From NCBI GenBank assembly GCA_963921825.1, contig OY997590.1:39821039-39885038 (forward strand): 64,000 nt of DNA, read 5' to 3'. The position numbers and the translations under genes were made by a program. Source of the DNA: Erodium maritimum (taxonomy: Eukaryota > Streptophyta > Magnoliopsida > Geraniales > Geraniaceae). Below the pieces are notes generated by a model that worked only from the letters and a program-made list of their open reading frames with translations, had not been told where the DNA came from and ran no database searches. This document shows, one piece after another, positions 22,690 to 33,047 of this stretch; within the stretch, counting starts at the first letter, position 1; each line of letters opens with the position of its first letter.

Positions 22690-23462
22690 CTACACAGTCA
22701 TGGAAGAGAAGAAGCTTTGGGGCGAGATCTTCCATCTCTCCAAATCGCTCTCCAGGACATTAGACAAACTGAGATTCAACAAAGAAAAACAGAAGGATTG
22801 TATATTTAACACAACCAGGTCGGGTGGTTCCAGAATATCAGAGAAGATCGCTGAATTTCGAGAGAGACATATGAACCAAAAACCTACGAAAAGAATTCTC
22901 CTCCAAAAGAGACCTACCGAGCCTTTGGGGCCAAGGAAGCGCCAATGATGTATCAGGCTTAGAGGGGAGGCCGGAAGCAGCCACAAATATTCCACCATTT
23001 AAAGATCGAAAACCATATGACAGCTGATCTCGGGCAATTCAGAAACAGATGGGAGCAGTCCTCAGAATTGAAGGAGCAGAACTTACAGAAATATGAGGCC
23101 AGGCTTATGGGAAGGCCACGGTCCTCTAAGAATGACTTCGACGGGATAGCGTCCAAGGCGACCAACCAGCCGAATAAAGCTATCTTAGGCGGTAGTTTAG
23201 TACTCCATATAACATAATAGCATTGGAGTTTTGAGCCAGCCATCTTTTTCCGAAATTCCAAGTAAACCTCTTTGACCGAGAAAGCCTTAGAGTTGTGAAC
23301 CCATCTTATTTGTTTAGGGGCAGATGATGGTTGAAAGAGGGGGAGATGCTGGAGTAGAAGATCTCTGGAGTCGGCTTCATAGACGAGCAGATTGCGACTG
23401 AAAATAGGGCACCAACCTTCCGGAGACCAGAAAATGCAAAAGAGAGGAGCTTGGACTGCCAA
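22690..23462 (-). pseudogene. LINE ORF2 C-terminus with zf-RVT domain
   Basis: The frame 22959-23462 carries YVIWSTKLPPKIALFGWLVA, then ASYFCKFCSFNSEDCSHLFL and NCPRSAVIW. This is the zf-RVT zinc-binding domain found at the C-terminus of plant LINE reverse transcriptases. Frame 22690-22998 continues with the short C-terminal tail. It overlaps the RT-end frame (23306-23758) in another register, so a frameshift separates them. Confidence 0.85.
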
Positions 23463-23758
23463 AGCTCAGACGCTTGCTTGAACTTTGAGACCATTGGAGC
23501 CCAGGTGGAAGCAAACCTGGCATTTGTCCCCAAAGAGAAACCCAAGAGAAAAGGGAAGAGCCCCCACCGAACAACCAATGCTGGCAGCCAGGCTAGCAGC
23601 TTGGAAGCCGCAGGTACAGAGAAAGAAGGGGGTATCTTGGAGAGTTTAGATTCTTGGAGGAGGGCTAGGTTTGGTTTGGTTGCTTGAACTAAGATTTTGA
23701 GGGCTTTTTTCTTTTGATCGGAGTTTAGACCACGAGCATTCCATGAGAGGATCAACAT
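23306..23758 (-). pseudogene. LINE ORF2 start: endonuclease stub fused to RT C-terminus
   Basis: It opens MLILSWNARGLNSDQKKKAL and LALLQESKL, the start of the L1 apurinic-like endonuclease. At about residue 36-40 (near 23645) it jumps to WLPALVVRWGLFPFLLGFSL and WAPMVSKFKQASELWQSK, which belongs to the end of the RT domain. The catalytic endonuclease residues beyond the first strand, and all RT catalytic motifs, are deleted. Confidence 0.85.
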
Positions 23759-23761
23759 TGC

Positions 23762-25306
23762 TTAGGAGGAGAGGTCAGGGGCGGGGGGTAAGGTTGTTGG
23801 AGGGGATTTGGGTTGAAGAATCGAGTGAAAAAGTTGCACTGCCTCTGAATTTGAGTCTTTGGAAGTTAAACCGATTTTCTTGCAGAGATCCCAAGCATTT
23901 AGAGCCTCAGAGAGATCGGAAGCAACTGTTGTAAATGGGAGGTGGTCGGTTGCTTGCGAGGATGGTAGAAGAGCAGTTAAATTGGGGGTGGACCTGGCTT
24001 TTATGATTTCGGACTTTTTGGTTCTCTTGCTGGGTGAGGTTGGTATTGCTGGAGTGGGCTTTGTTCTTAGGAGGGCTTTGCGGAAGTCCAAAGGTTGGGT
24101 CTAGGTAAATGAAAGGTCTCTGACCGCTTCATTAATGGGAGCAGATAATGGACTGGCGTTTGGTGCACTTGAGATAGGGCGGCGGCTTTTGGGGGGCACG
24201 TGAGGCGACGTTGCAGAAACCGAGGCCGACACGTGGGAAACTGACTCCAGGGAACCTGAGTGACCCAAATTCTGACCGGCGACAGAGTCATCTGAAGTTT
24301 CCGGTTCGGAGTAGGTTTTTTCTAGTGGGGAAGAATCAGGGGATTTGGTAGGATCCGAGGTAGGGGGATTGGAAGAGAGGTTTTCATCTGCCCAGAGATT
24401 TACAATTGGAACCCTGAAGCTTCTGATATTGGAGATCTTGACGGGGAAAGATTGATCCTCCACTTTTAGAGTACGGGAGCAGTTCAGGTGATGGGGAGAG
24501 GTTATGTGGATCAAGGCAAAGGCCTTCTGAATATGGTCGCCAGACAAAGAGAGGGGATGGATATGAACTAATTCTCCCACTAATTCGACAAGAGCTTTGA
24601 TCGAATATTCCGACCATGCAGATTAAGGGATTCCTTCCATTTCGATCCATCGGTAGAAAACGCCAGCTTCAATGAATTGAATGCTATTAGGACAATGTTG
24701 AACTACTTTTGGAGGAAAGGAATTGCATATGTCCCAAACCTCTCTTGGAAGGTGCTTTCGGTGGCGGAAATGAGGAAGATTCTATTAGCCAAATCGATCA
24801 AAGCCAGATCATGGACTTCCTCCATCGCCATGTCTGCTTTAATGGCTAATAAGTCCTCATATGAGTGGGCGATGCCGAAGAGACAAGTCTGTAGAAAATC
24901 TTCAGACCATTGGTTAGGGGCGCCTTCACAGACATTTTGGATTGCACTGGTGAGGGAGGGGTGCTGATCGAGCAAAAGGGGAAGTAGGTGGATGGGAGGG
25001 AGAGGACTTGGTGGCGATGGGCCTCTGGAGTAGAGGCTTCGGCGCGGCTCCCCCGGCTGATACTGGTGGAGGAGGAAGGCGATTTGATCGGGTAACAAGA
25101 AGGCGACAACCTCTGTACGATTTGCCTTCAAAATCGGAGATAGTTTGGTCTGCTGCCTTTAGAGAAGTGAAATGGAGGAAAGCCATCGCCATACCTGATT
25201 TTGTTCTGCTGCGAGTTAAATCTACTGCATGCAAGTGGCCAAAAACTCCGAAATGGATGCGAATTTGGTCTTGGGAGATTGAGGTCAGAAGGTTATAGAG
25301 GAACAC
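23762..25306 (-). pseudogene. LINE ORF1 protein with RRM (frame-broken)
   Basis: The frame 24926-25306 encodes FLYNLLTSISQDQIRIHFGV and GMAMAFLHFTSLKAADQTI, an RNA recognition motif with its RNP-like strands over about residues 1-75, followed by a Pro-rich stretch. The coding potential then moves through other frames: 24703-25131 (LAIKADMAMEEVHDLAL), 24101-24580 (LVHIHPLSLSGDHIQKAF, Ser/Pro-rich tail) and 23762-24091 (C-terminus ending LPPAPDLSS). At least three frame changes are needed, so no full protein exists. ORF1 proteins bind LINE RNA. It ends three bases before the ORF2 start at 23758. Confidence 0.8.
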
Positions 25307-25390
25307 CGTGAAGAGCGGGGGAGGGGTGGAGGATGTGAAGGTGCAAGGTTGGAGCTCTGACGACGCTCGGGAGGAGGTATAGGGCGAGGA

Positions 25391-26165
25391 GCAGTATGCT
25401 TTTCAACAGGACCCCAGTAGTTCTTATCGCAATTTGCCTTACCATGCGATAAGAACTTGGGAGGATTTGGCTCAAAAATTTCTAACTAGATTCTTCTCAC
25501 CAAGGAAGACTCAAGAGTTGAGGTCCTAGATTCAAAACTTCAGACATGCAAATATGGAGTCATTAGCTGAAGCTTGGGAGCGATTTCAAGGGATGATAAG
25601 GAGGTGCCCTCACTGTGGGTTAGAGTTGTGGTTGCAGATGCAGATCTTTTATATGGGTCTGAGACCGGCAAGTCAATCAGAGTTTAACGCATCATCAGGG
25701 TGTTCCTTCAAAAACCACACCCAGAAGAGTGCCTAGAGATTTTAGAAATGATTATGTCCAATAATGATTGGCACTCTGAGAGAGGACCTACTGGTGCAGT
25801 CAACTCAGTCTCATCCTCAGCAGACATGAATCAAGTTATGGAGATGATGAGTGTAAAGATAGAGGGGTTACAAGTTCACTCCCAACAACCTGACCCTTTC
25901 GGTTGCATTGAGGAGATGCATCATCCAGCTCATGAAAGTGCTCATTATGTGAGAAACAACAATCAAGGAAGAAGATATGATCCTTATTCTAGCCCCTACA
26001 ACCCTGGTTAGAAAGATCATCCAAGTTTCAGATGAGGAGGAGATCAAAGTCAAAGGAATCAGAAATTTAGCACCTCCTGGATTCCATTAGAGGCCCTAGA
26101 ACCAAGGCCAAGAGCAAAGAGATCCTCAACCTCAACAGAGCCAACAACCTCAAGAACCTTATCCC
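25391..26165 (+). pseudogene. Ath1 gag C-terminal half, first part
   Basis: Gag resumes with RTWEDLAQKFLTRFFSPRKT near 25450, a TAG near 25528, then MESLAEAWERFQGMIRRCPH and ELWLQMQIFYMGLRPASQSE, all conserved Athila/Tat gag wording. A frameshift near 25715-25735 moves the frame to 25700-26011 (PEECLEILEMIMSNNDWHSE). A stop at 26009-26011 and a broken Gln/Pro-rich stretch follow. Confidence 0.85.
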
Positions 26166-26654
26166 ATGGATCTTATCTTGAGACTGATGCAAAGACAAGA
26201 TGCAGAGGCAAGAAAGAAAGAGGAGAACAACAGGCCGATGATGCAAAAGCAAGATCAGATGTCTAAGAGGCAAGAAGCGTCAGATTCTGCTACGAGGAAA
26301 ATGCAAGCCCATATGGGACAACTAACCACCACTCTACACTCGAGAGCTCCAGGATCATTACCTAGTGATACTGAAATAAATCCTAGAGAAAGTGTAAATG
26401 CAGTAACGACTAGGAGTGAAATGGGTGTAGAAGTGACATATAACGGATTTGATGAAGAGCCTCAAGAAAAATTTTCTATTGAGCATATTGAAGAGGAAGA
26501 GCAAGAGGGCACATCAGAGGTACAAGGAAGAGAGCACACCACATGTAAGAAGGTAAGGGAATCCAAGGTTGACTTAGAAACTTGGATTTCACATCCCCCA
26601 TTTCCTTCAGTACTTAGAAAAACAAGCTTGATAATCAATATTAGAAAATTTTGA
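26166..26654 (+). pseudogene. Ath1 gag C-terminal tail (charged, Gln/Glu-rich)
   Basis: The frame reads MDLILRLMQRQDAEARKKEE, then MQAHMGQLTTTL and NPRESVNAVTTRS. These are typical of the long charged tail of Athila/Tat gag before the protease. A Glu-rich run (EHIEEEEQEGTSE) follows. Coiled-coil potential is likely but not tested. It ends at a stop before the protease frame. Confidence 0.8.
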
Positions 26655-26699
26655 ATGTATTTAGAAAGCTTGAAATTAACATTCCTTTTCTTGAATTTA

Positions 26700-27180
26700 T
26701 AACTCAAATGCCAAAAATCTCTCTATTTCTGAAAAAGTTATTAGCCAGCAAAAGGAAATTATAGGATGGGGAGATTGTTACCTTGCCAGAGGAGTGTTCT
26801 GCTGTGTTATTAAATAAGTTACCGCCTAAACTCAAGGATCCGGGTAGTTTCACTGTTGCTTGTGAGATAGGTAAATGTTCATTCGATAAATCTTTATGTG
26901 ACCTAGGAGCTAGTATCAATCTTATGCCCCTCTCGGTATTTAGGGAGTTAGGACTTGGGGAGGAACCAACACCATCGTCGATTACACTACAATTATGAGA
27001 TAGATCAATTAAATATCCTGAGGAATTATAGAAGATGTGTTAGTAAAGGTAGGAGAATTTATTTATCCTGCTGATTTTGTAGTGTTAGACATGGAAGAGG
27101 ATCAGACAATTCCTCTCATTTTGGGAAGGCCATTATGTGGAAAAAAAGTACAATGTTCTTTAGATATGGTGAGAAGCAAA
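26700..27180 (+). pseudogene. Ath1 aspartic protease
   Basis: The best frame (26783-26998) reads VACEIGKCSFDKSLCDLGAS and INLMPLSVFRELGLGE, the Athila/Tat retroviral-type protease with active site D-L-G-A. After a TGA at 26996 it continues in pieces: [20 protein letters not shown] at 27075-27130, the conserved C-terminal strand. Stops at 26762 and 26996 break it. Confidence 0.8.
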
Positions 27181-27560
27181 AAGAGTTTCGGATGAAAGGG
27201 AGGAATGAAACTAAAAAGGAGACCACAATATCCAAATGTAAGACCATAAAGCACATAAATGAACAAGAGTCTGAGATCAAGAATGTAGCCAACTTAGAAG
27301 TATTACATGAATCTAGACTTCAAACCCTTCCTAAGTCACATGCCCAATGTGAGTTGAGAGTCCTCCCTAACAATTTAAAGTATGTTTTATTTGAATAATG
27401 ATGGCTTATACCCAATTGTTATATCATCTAAGTTATCTAATGACAAGGAGCAAGAATTACTGCAGGTACTCAAGGAGAAAAGTAAGACCCTGGGTGACAC
27501 TTTAGCATATATTCGATGTTGCAATCCATCATGTTGCATGTGCAGGGTCATCGTAGAGAA
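27181..27560 (+). pseudogene. Ath1 pre-RT linker; RT deleted
   Basis: The sequence CELRVLPNNLKYVLFE and then ISSKLSNDKEQELLQVLKE resemble the stretch just upstream of RT in Athila elements. Similarity ends near 27560 at CCMCRVIVEND. RT, RNase H and integrase are absent, and untranslated sequence follows directly. Confidence 0.7.
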
Positions 27561-28851
27561 TGACTTGAGCCTGGTGGTTAACTTGTGGAGGAAGCCCAAG
27601 CAGATCAGCAAAGGTGTGTGGGCATGGGAGAGCATGACAGCGCTCTCCAACGAGCCTTGAGTAGGCTCCATTGGCGGCTTCGGCCACCTTTTAGTCGAGC
27701 TAACGACGTTAAACAAATGCGCTAGTTGGGAGGCACCCCAACAATGGATGGAAAGTAGGATCGGTTTAGTCACATGCCATTGCGCCGAGCTTCTTAGAAG
27801 TTCTCACGGGCGATGAGCTTTCCATCCATCCATGCACGTTAGGATTCCCACGGTAGCTTACAAGTCGATTAGCGGTTCTTCGAGGGGTAGTATCTCTTCC
27901 CTTCTTGGTTTTTATTGTTTACCGCTACTGTATTTCTTATATGTTATCTGGAGGGTGCTGAGCACCCGAATTGATGTGCTGATAGACTATGCATATAGGA
28001 TTTCTATACTTGTATGTTGCTTGACTCTGAGTGTGGGGTGTTTATTGTTATCATCTATCGGGTGCATGTGTAAATAGTTGTAAGTATATGTTTAGAGTCG
28101 CACTAGGGACAGTGCTTAGGTTTAAAGTGTGGGATGGGATGCTTTGCATTTATATGTGTGCATTCTATGCTACACTTCATGCATTTTTGGTGTAATTTTT
28201 TTGTCTTTATTTTGTGTGTAAACCTTGGATGTGCAATTTAAGCCAATATGAGCAAGCCGGGAGTAGATTTTCATCATTGAGGACTTTTTAGGATTGTTTG
28301 GATGATTTACTGTTGGTAGTATTAATTAGTTGTATTTGTGTTTGTGCTATATTGCTTAATGGGTGCAAGATGATTTTGTGATGCTAAATGCCTTAGACAC
28401 GAAAAGCCGGTCACATCAAATGTTATTTGTGGTTAGGTTTCAATTCTTTTTATTGTTGCCGACCTGATTCTATCTTGATTTCTGCATATAGTGGGCCTAG
28501 TTAAGGGATACTAGTCTTATTTCACTTGTTGCATGTAGAGGAGGTTGAGGCCACATGCTTGATGTCTTGGGATCAAACTATGCGTTTTGGTAGATTAGAA
28601 ATCTAGTCAAGTTCAAGTGGTTAGTCCCATTGTGCGTTTGTGGTACCAATTTTTCAAAATCACACACACTATGCACGGGGAATTAAGTATAGGTCCCGGG
28701 GAAAGGGTATCCAATAAAAGCTTTGTTTGGGATAAAGGTATGAGGTGCGGCGGATCGCATGCAAATGGAGCCTCACACCCGGAACCTCTCATAGCATAAT
28801 AAAAGGTGAACCCCCCAGCCTAACTTAGTGATCCAAAGTTTCTACACGTAA
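27561..28851 (+). other. Ath1 3' untranslated region, first part
   Basis: Non-coding. It contains the clade's conserved CTAACGACGTTAAACAAA block near 27700 and the GTTGGGAGGCACCCCAAC block near 27725. A hydrophobic 81-residue frame (27832-28077) is probably chance. It is interrupted by the MITE-like element at 28860. Confidence 0.7.
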
Positions 28852-29357
28852 TAAAAAAAGGGGTTACTCCATGTCCTAACGCCTAACTTTCAGAAGTTGT
28901 TAAATCCAAACCCTATACAATTGAAATTTCCATGTATTAATGGTCAATTAACTGAAATTGCCAACTGTTTCTAATTTTAAAAGGACGTTAACTTGGCCAA
29001 GTGAAAAGTCGAGTTTACCCTCAACTATGTTCTTCCTACGGACGTTAACTTGGCCTAACTTCATCTCTTCGTGACCTCATTTCTTCATCTCAGCTCTTCG
29101 AACTTCATCTCTCTGTGTCCAAGCTTCGAATTTCACCTCTTCGTGACCTCAGCTCGGCCAAGCTCCATTATAAAATGAGTCACGTGAGACGCACGTGATT
29201 CACTGTTCACGGAAACATTCAATGTAAACAGTACTTTTTGGTTTTTAATAATTCAGTTTTGAAATTCGTTATTATTTGACAATTTTTCAATGCTTGGGTG
29301 CGGATTTGACAATTAAGTGTAGTAGGGGGTTAGGACATGGAGTAACCTCTAAAAAAA
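28852..29357. mobile_element. MITE-like element, about 490 bp
   Basis: Inverted ends: GGGTTACTCCATGTCCTAAC begins at 28861, and its complement ends at 29349 (GTTAGGACATGGAGTAACCTC). The imperfect TIR is about 20 bp. Flanking TAAAAAAA occurs at 28852-28859 and 29350-29357, an apparent 8-bp TSD, but in an A-run. There is no coding capacity. Family could be hAT or Mutator type; not decided. Confidence 0.65.
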
Positions 29358-29952
29358 ACCAAGCAAAACTTTGATCTACCACTTGACTCGTAAAGGAACT
29401 AGATGGGTTTACCAGTCACGTAGTACCAAGGCAACGTAATTGCATGACAACCTTCACTCATGAGATTTGTGAATGAGACTATGTTATGCTCTTGATTAGT
29501 ACTATAGTATGTAGAATCGAGAGAGCAAAGGGAAAAAATGACAATAGTTAGACTTGAAATCTTTCTAGTTATTGCACTTGATCTTGTAAACCACTACACA
29601 TACTCTCTTAATCTACAACATGTAAAAATTGGTTGGTAAAAAGTAGAAAAGAATGATGAAATATCTAATTCCTTATGCATGCTCTAGGTCAAATTGCCGA
29701 TAAAATCAAAGTGTAAGCACACACCTTCTTTGAGTTTTAGATTTTTGGTCTTTAATTTGCTTGTGCATTTGCACGAGAATTTTTGTCTAGTCGAGTCAGC
29801 ATATGCATATTTACTGCTTTCAATAATCCGGAGTCGCCAAGCTCCGCCTACGGAGATAGTATCGCGGGGTTTATCTTGGCATTTATCTTAGTTGGTTTAT
29901 ATTTATTTATGTTTAGTTTTCTCGGGACGAGAAAAGTCTATGTGTTGGGTGT
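29358..29952 (+). other. Ath1 3' untranslated region, second part, and PPT
   Basis: Non-coding. It ends in a purine-rich tract near 29926-29951 (GGGACGAGAAAAG then GTGTTGGGTGT) directly before the 3' LTR, as in other Athila elements. Confidence 0.7.
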
Positions 29953-31878
29953 TGATGCGAGTGCATTTTAACACGTAAAAGGGTCACATTATATCGAGTT
30001 ATATAGGCTTTTGGTCCCGATTTTCTATCATATATTTAGATTTAGCATGAATAAATTTTGTTCACTGTGTGTTTGGTGTTTCGATGGAAAACCGATACAT
30101 TTTGGGTGTTTCGTGCAAGTGATCGTTAAGAGGGTCGATTTTGTTCGCTTTGAAATATATTCATGACTGGTCTTGTTTTGTAGGTATTGAAAAGAGAAAT
30201 TTTTTGGCGCAAGAACGAGATCAATTGGAGTCCAAACGAAGCCGGAGCGAGCAAAATAACGGGCAAGGAGCAAAAATGGAGCAGCCCATCAGAGTCCGCC
30301 ACGTGGCGCTGTCAGCCCAGACGCCTCTCTCTGCGCGACAGCTGGCGCCGCCGCATTCTTCTCCTGCCGACGCGTGTCAAGCTGCCAGCCACCAACCCAG
30401 CCGCCAGATGTCCAAGATGCGCCAGGTGGTGCCGCCACCAGCTGCCTCTCCTCTCCTTCTGCCACTTGGCACGTCTAGCAGTCCTAGGTCCTCCTGCCGA
30501 CACCTGTCCCAGCTTAGTCTTCTCCCCTTTTGCACGACACATGTCCCCTTTCAGCTACCCTCTCATCTAGTGACACGTGCTAGGGTAACCTGCTCTCCTC
30601 ATTCAATTGCACAGTCACAGCTGAGTATAGGCAGCTTCTTCAAAAGTTTTTGGGGTTTTTTTACAAAGAGGAGAAGGGAAGCCGAACATGAACATGGAGA
30701 GGCTCTTAGCATTAATATTATTTTCTTTTTTTTTCTTTCTACATTCAAATAAAGATATATACACTCTTTGATACTTAATTTCAGGGGAGAATTTTACAAA
30801 GCATTGTTTATTTTCTGAATTTATTGGAGAGATTCATTTGTTGGGGACACAAGATCAGCTTCATTGGATTGGAGAGGGATTTGAGCCAAGGGTGTCATTA
30901 TTCTTGGAGAAAATTCATCTTTAGAAGAGCTTCTTTGTGCTTATACTCTTGGAGTTGTTGGCCACACAAGAGGATCAAGGCTAAGGTTTGGAAGAATGGG
31001 AAGAGCAACCATTTTGTCAATTTGTTGTGGTGATTGTATCTAAACTTTCTCTCTAAATCTCATTATGAAATCATTTACTTGTTGGTCCATCTCTATGTCA
31101 TTGATTATCATGAACAACTAAACCCCCAATTTATAAGGTTTTGGGGGATTAGAGTATGGATTTCCATGTTTTGAATGCTTTAAATTGTTGTGATTGTTGA
31201 GTTGTTTTAGTGTTTACGATCGATTTGTGCTTAATGCTTTATCTCCCGGGTAGGCTTGATAATTGCTTTGAATTAGAATTTAACGCTTGAAAAAGGAGAA
31301 TTCTAATTGGTCTAAACTCGATCGTAAATTGGATTTAAACCATAGCCTAGAACTAGCGGGGTTAATACAATTGCAATAGCTATAGACTTGGTTGGTCGAA
31401 AGTTAGAAGTTTTCATAGAGCTTAACGCTTTGGGTCTTCCTACATCGAGAGTCGAAAGAACTCGGTGGTTAGATTCCATTAGGGTCCGAATCGTTCGAAA
31501 GAAGTTAGAACTAGAGTCGAGATGACTCATTGCCTCTAAATCAAGTCTGCATCTCAACGATCGAGTATATTCAACTCTATGGAATGAACTCTATGAACCC
31601 GATATCCTAGATTTTTCATCATTTGATTCAAGAAGTTAAAAATTCTCGGTTTTGTGCTACGAGTGCTCTACTCGATTTGCGTTACTTGTTAGTTTATTTT
31701 TGAAGCATAAAAACCAACTTTTTATAGAAATAGCTTAGCTACAAGCTTTAAATAGTGAGTGTTTGTTGATTGCTCCTTTGGGCTCGATATTCCTGACTTC
31801 AAATCCGATTATTACTTGACGGCCGGTGCACTTTTCGTGCTCAAGTTTGCGCTTAAACCCGCAGGGCGTCAAGTTTAA
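29953..31878 (+). repeat. Ath1 3' LTR
   Basis: Starts TGATGCGAGTGC and parallels 20092-22000 throughout, with scattered substitutions and small indels. Identity ends at about 31878-31880, where Cop1 sequence resumes. Confidence 0.85.
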
Positions 31879-32350
31879 TGCCTCATGCTTAGGCTGTGGA
31901 AGAGCCTTAGTTGGAGGATAAGCCACATTATCATTTGTGGGTACTTTGCATATCTTAATGTTTCCTCTCTCTTGAATGAGATGGTAACGACATAGGATGT
32001 GTTTGGATTTCTAGTGCTATCTAGGCTCTTTGGTCTATGCTATCGCCGCATATTTATCACAATACATGTTTACCGGATTTGATATACTGGAAATTATTCC
32101 TAAGTCGGATCCAAATAGTTTCTTTAGCTGCATCTGATGCAACAAAGTTCTCAACTTCTGTTATAGAATTAACAATAGTATTCTGCTTCAAGCTTCTCAA
32201 GCTGAACACACCTCCATTCAAACAAAAACACATAACTAAACTATGATCTAAAATCATTTATGTTGGTCTGGAAACTAGCATCTGTGTAACCTTTTACAAC
32301 TAGTTCACCTTTCCGACCGACATACAGTATAAAGGCATCCTCAGTCCTTC
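31879..32350 (-). pseudogene. Cop1 RNase H (degraded)
   Basis: The frame 32057-32257 encodes CFCLNGGVFSLRSLKQNTIV and FVASDAAKETIWIRL, the copia RNase H segment from the SWKS-type strand to the A-x-x-E-A helix. The catalytic Glu position is altered (VENFVASD). Lower coordinates carry the remaining tail with stops. Confidence 0.75.
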
Positions 32351-33047
32351 TTAAGTACTTAAGGATCTTTTAACTATCGTCCAAATACATTCACCTGGAA
32401 CTACATTGTATCTACTCATTGCATTCAATGCATACGTGACAATGAGTCTAGTACACAACATCGCATATATCATAAATCCAATATCAGACACATATAGGAT
32501 CTTACTCATGCGCTCTCGCTCATCAAGTGTCATAGGACACTGAGTCTTGTCGAGACTAATGCGATGGGACACTGGAAAAAACCCTCTTTTAGTTGCATAC
32601 CAAACCTTGACAATACCTTGTCAATGTAAGTGCTCTAATTTAGGTCCAGAAGCTTTGTAGATCTATCTCTATAGATTTTGATACCTAATACATAGGCAGC
32701 TTCGCCTAAGTCTTTCATTGAAAAACATTTCCTTAACCATGCCTTAACTTCTTGCAAGATAGGGATGTCATTTTCAATGAGCAGTATGTGATCTACATAC
32801 TGTACTTAAGAATATGATCGTGCTCCCACTAGCCTTCTGGTACACATAAGGCTCGTTTTTTTCTTGATGCAGTTAAACTCTTTGACCGATTCATCAAAAA
32901 AAAGATTCCAACTTCGATGAGCCTGCTTCAATCCATGAATGGATCTCTGTAGTTTGGCAATGGCTTCTTAGGTGGATGTGGGTTCATCTTGATCAACAAC
33001 TATCACGTAATTATTCTCCGAAGTGAGAAACCCATATCTCATAGGGT
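32351..33047 (-). pseudogene. Cop1 reverse transcriptase (catalytic Asp to His, N-terminus deleted)
   Basis: The frame 32351-32572 carries LDKTQCPMTLDERERMSKIL and YAMLCTRLIVTYALNAMSRY, the RT-RNase H connection. Upstream, IHGLKQAHRSWNLFFDE and VYQKASGS are readable in another frame. The catalytic box at 32785-32799 reads Y-V-D-H-I, so the second essential Asp is His. Before the GLKQA block the sequence jumps to text from the integrase-RT linker (FLTSENNYVIVVDQDEP), so the RT N-terminal portion including motif A is deleted. Confidence 0.75.

Larger units (their letters stand above)
22578..25390 (-). mobile_element. L1-type LINE, internally deleted, nested in Ath1 gag
   Basis: The minus-strand 3' end has a T-rich TTTGCTGATAAAAAAA tail, typical of plant L1 LINEs, and appears on the plus strand as the poly(T) at 22578. 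ORF1 (23762 to about 25390) begins with an RRM. ORF2 retains only the start of the endonuclease, the last part of RT and the zf-RVT domain. The 5' border is approximate. A 13-bp inverted repeat lies at the 5' junction (25419-25457) rather than an obvious TSD. Confidence 0.85.
20092..31878 (+). mobile_element. Ath1: Athila/Tat-type Ty3/gypsy element, pol-deleted
   Basis: LTR-like direct repeats lie at 20092-22000 and 29953-31878. The first is followed by TGGCGCCGTTTCCAGGGA, close to the tRNA-Asp-type PBS typical of Athila/Tat elements. Inside are gag, an aspartic protease with CDLGASINLMP, then a break where RT should start, and about 2.3 kb of untranslated sequence. The text CTAACGACGTTAAACAAA and GTTGGGAGGCACCCCAAC near 27700-27745 is a hallmark of this clade's 3' region. 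A LINE and a MITE-like element are nested inside. I could not find a clean 5-bp TSD. Confidence 0.85.

Noticed and set aside
27832-28077. 81-residue hydrophobic ORF, considered as an Athila env-like membrane protein
   Set aside because: Short, no signal-peptide or fusion-type organisation, and it sits in AT-rich untranslated sequence. Hydrophobicity follows from T-rich codons.
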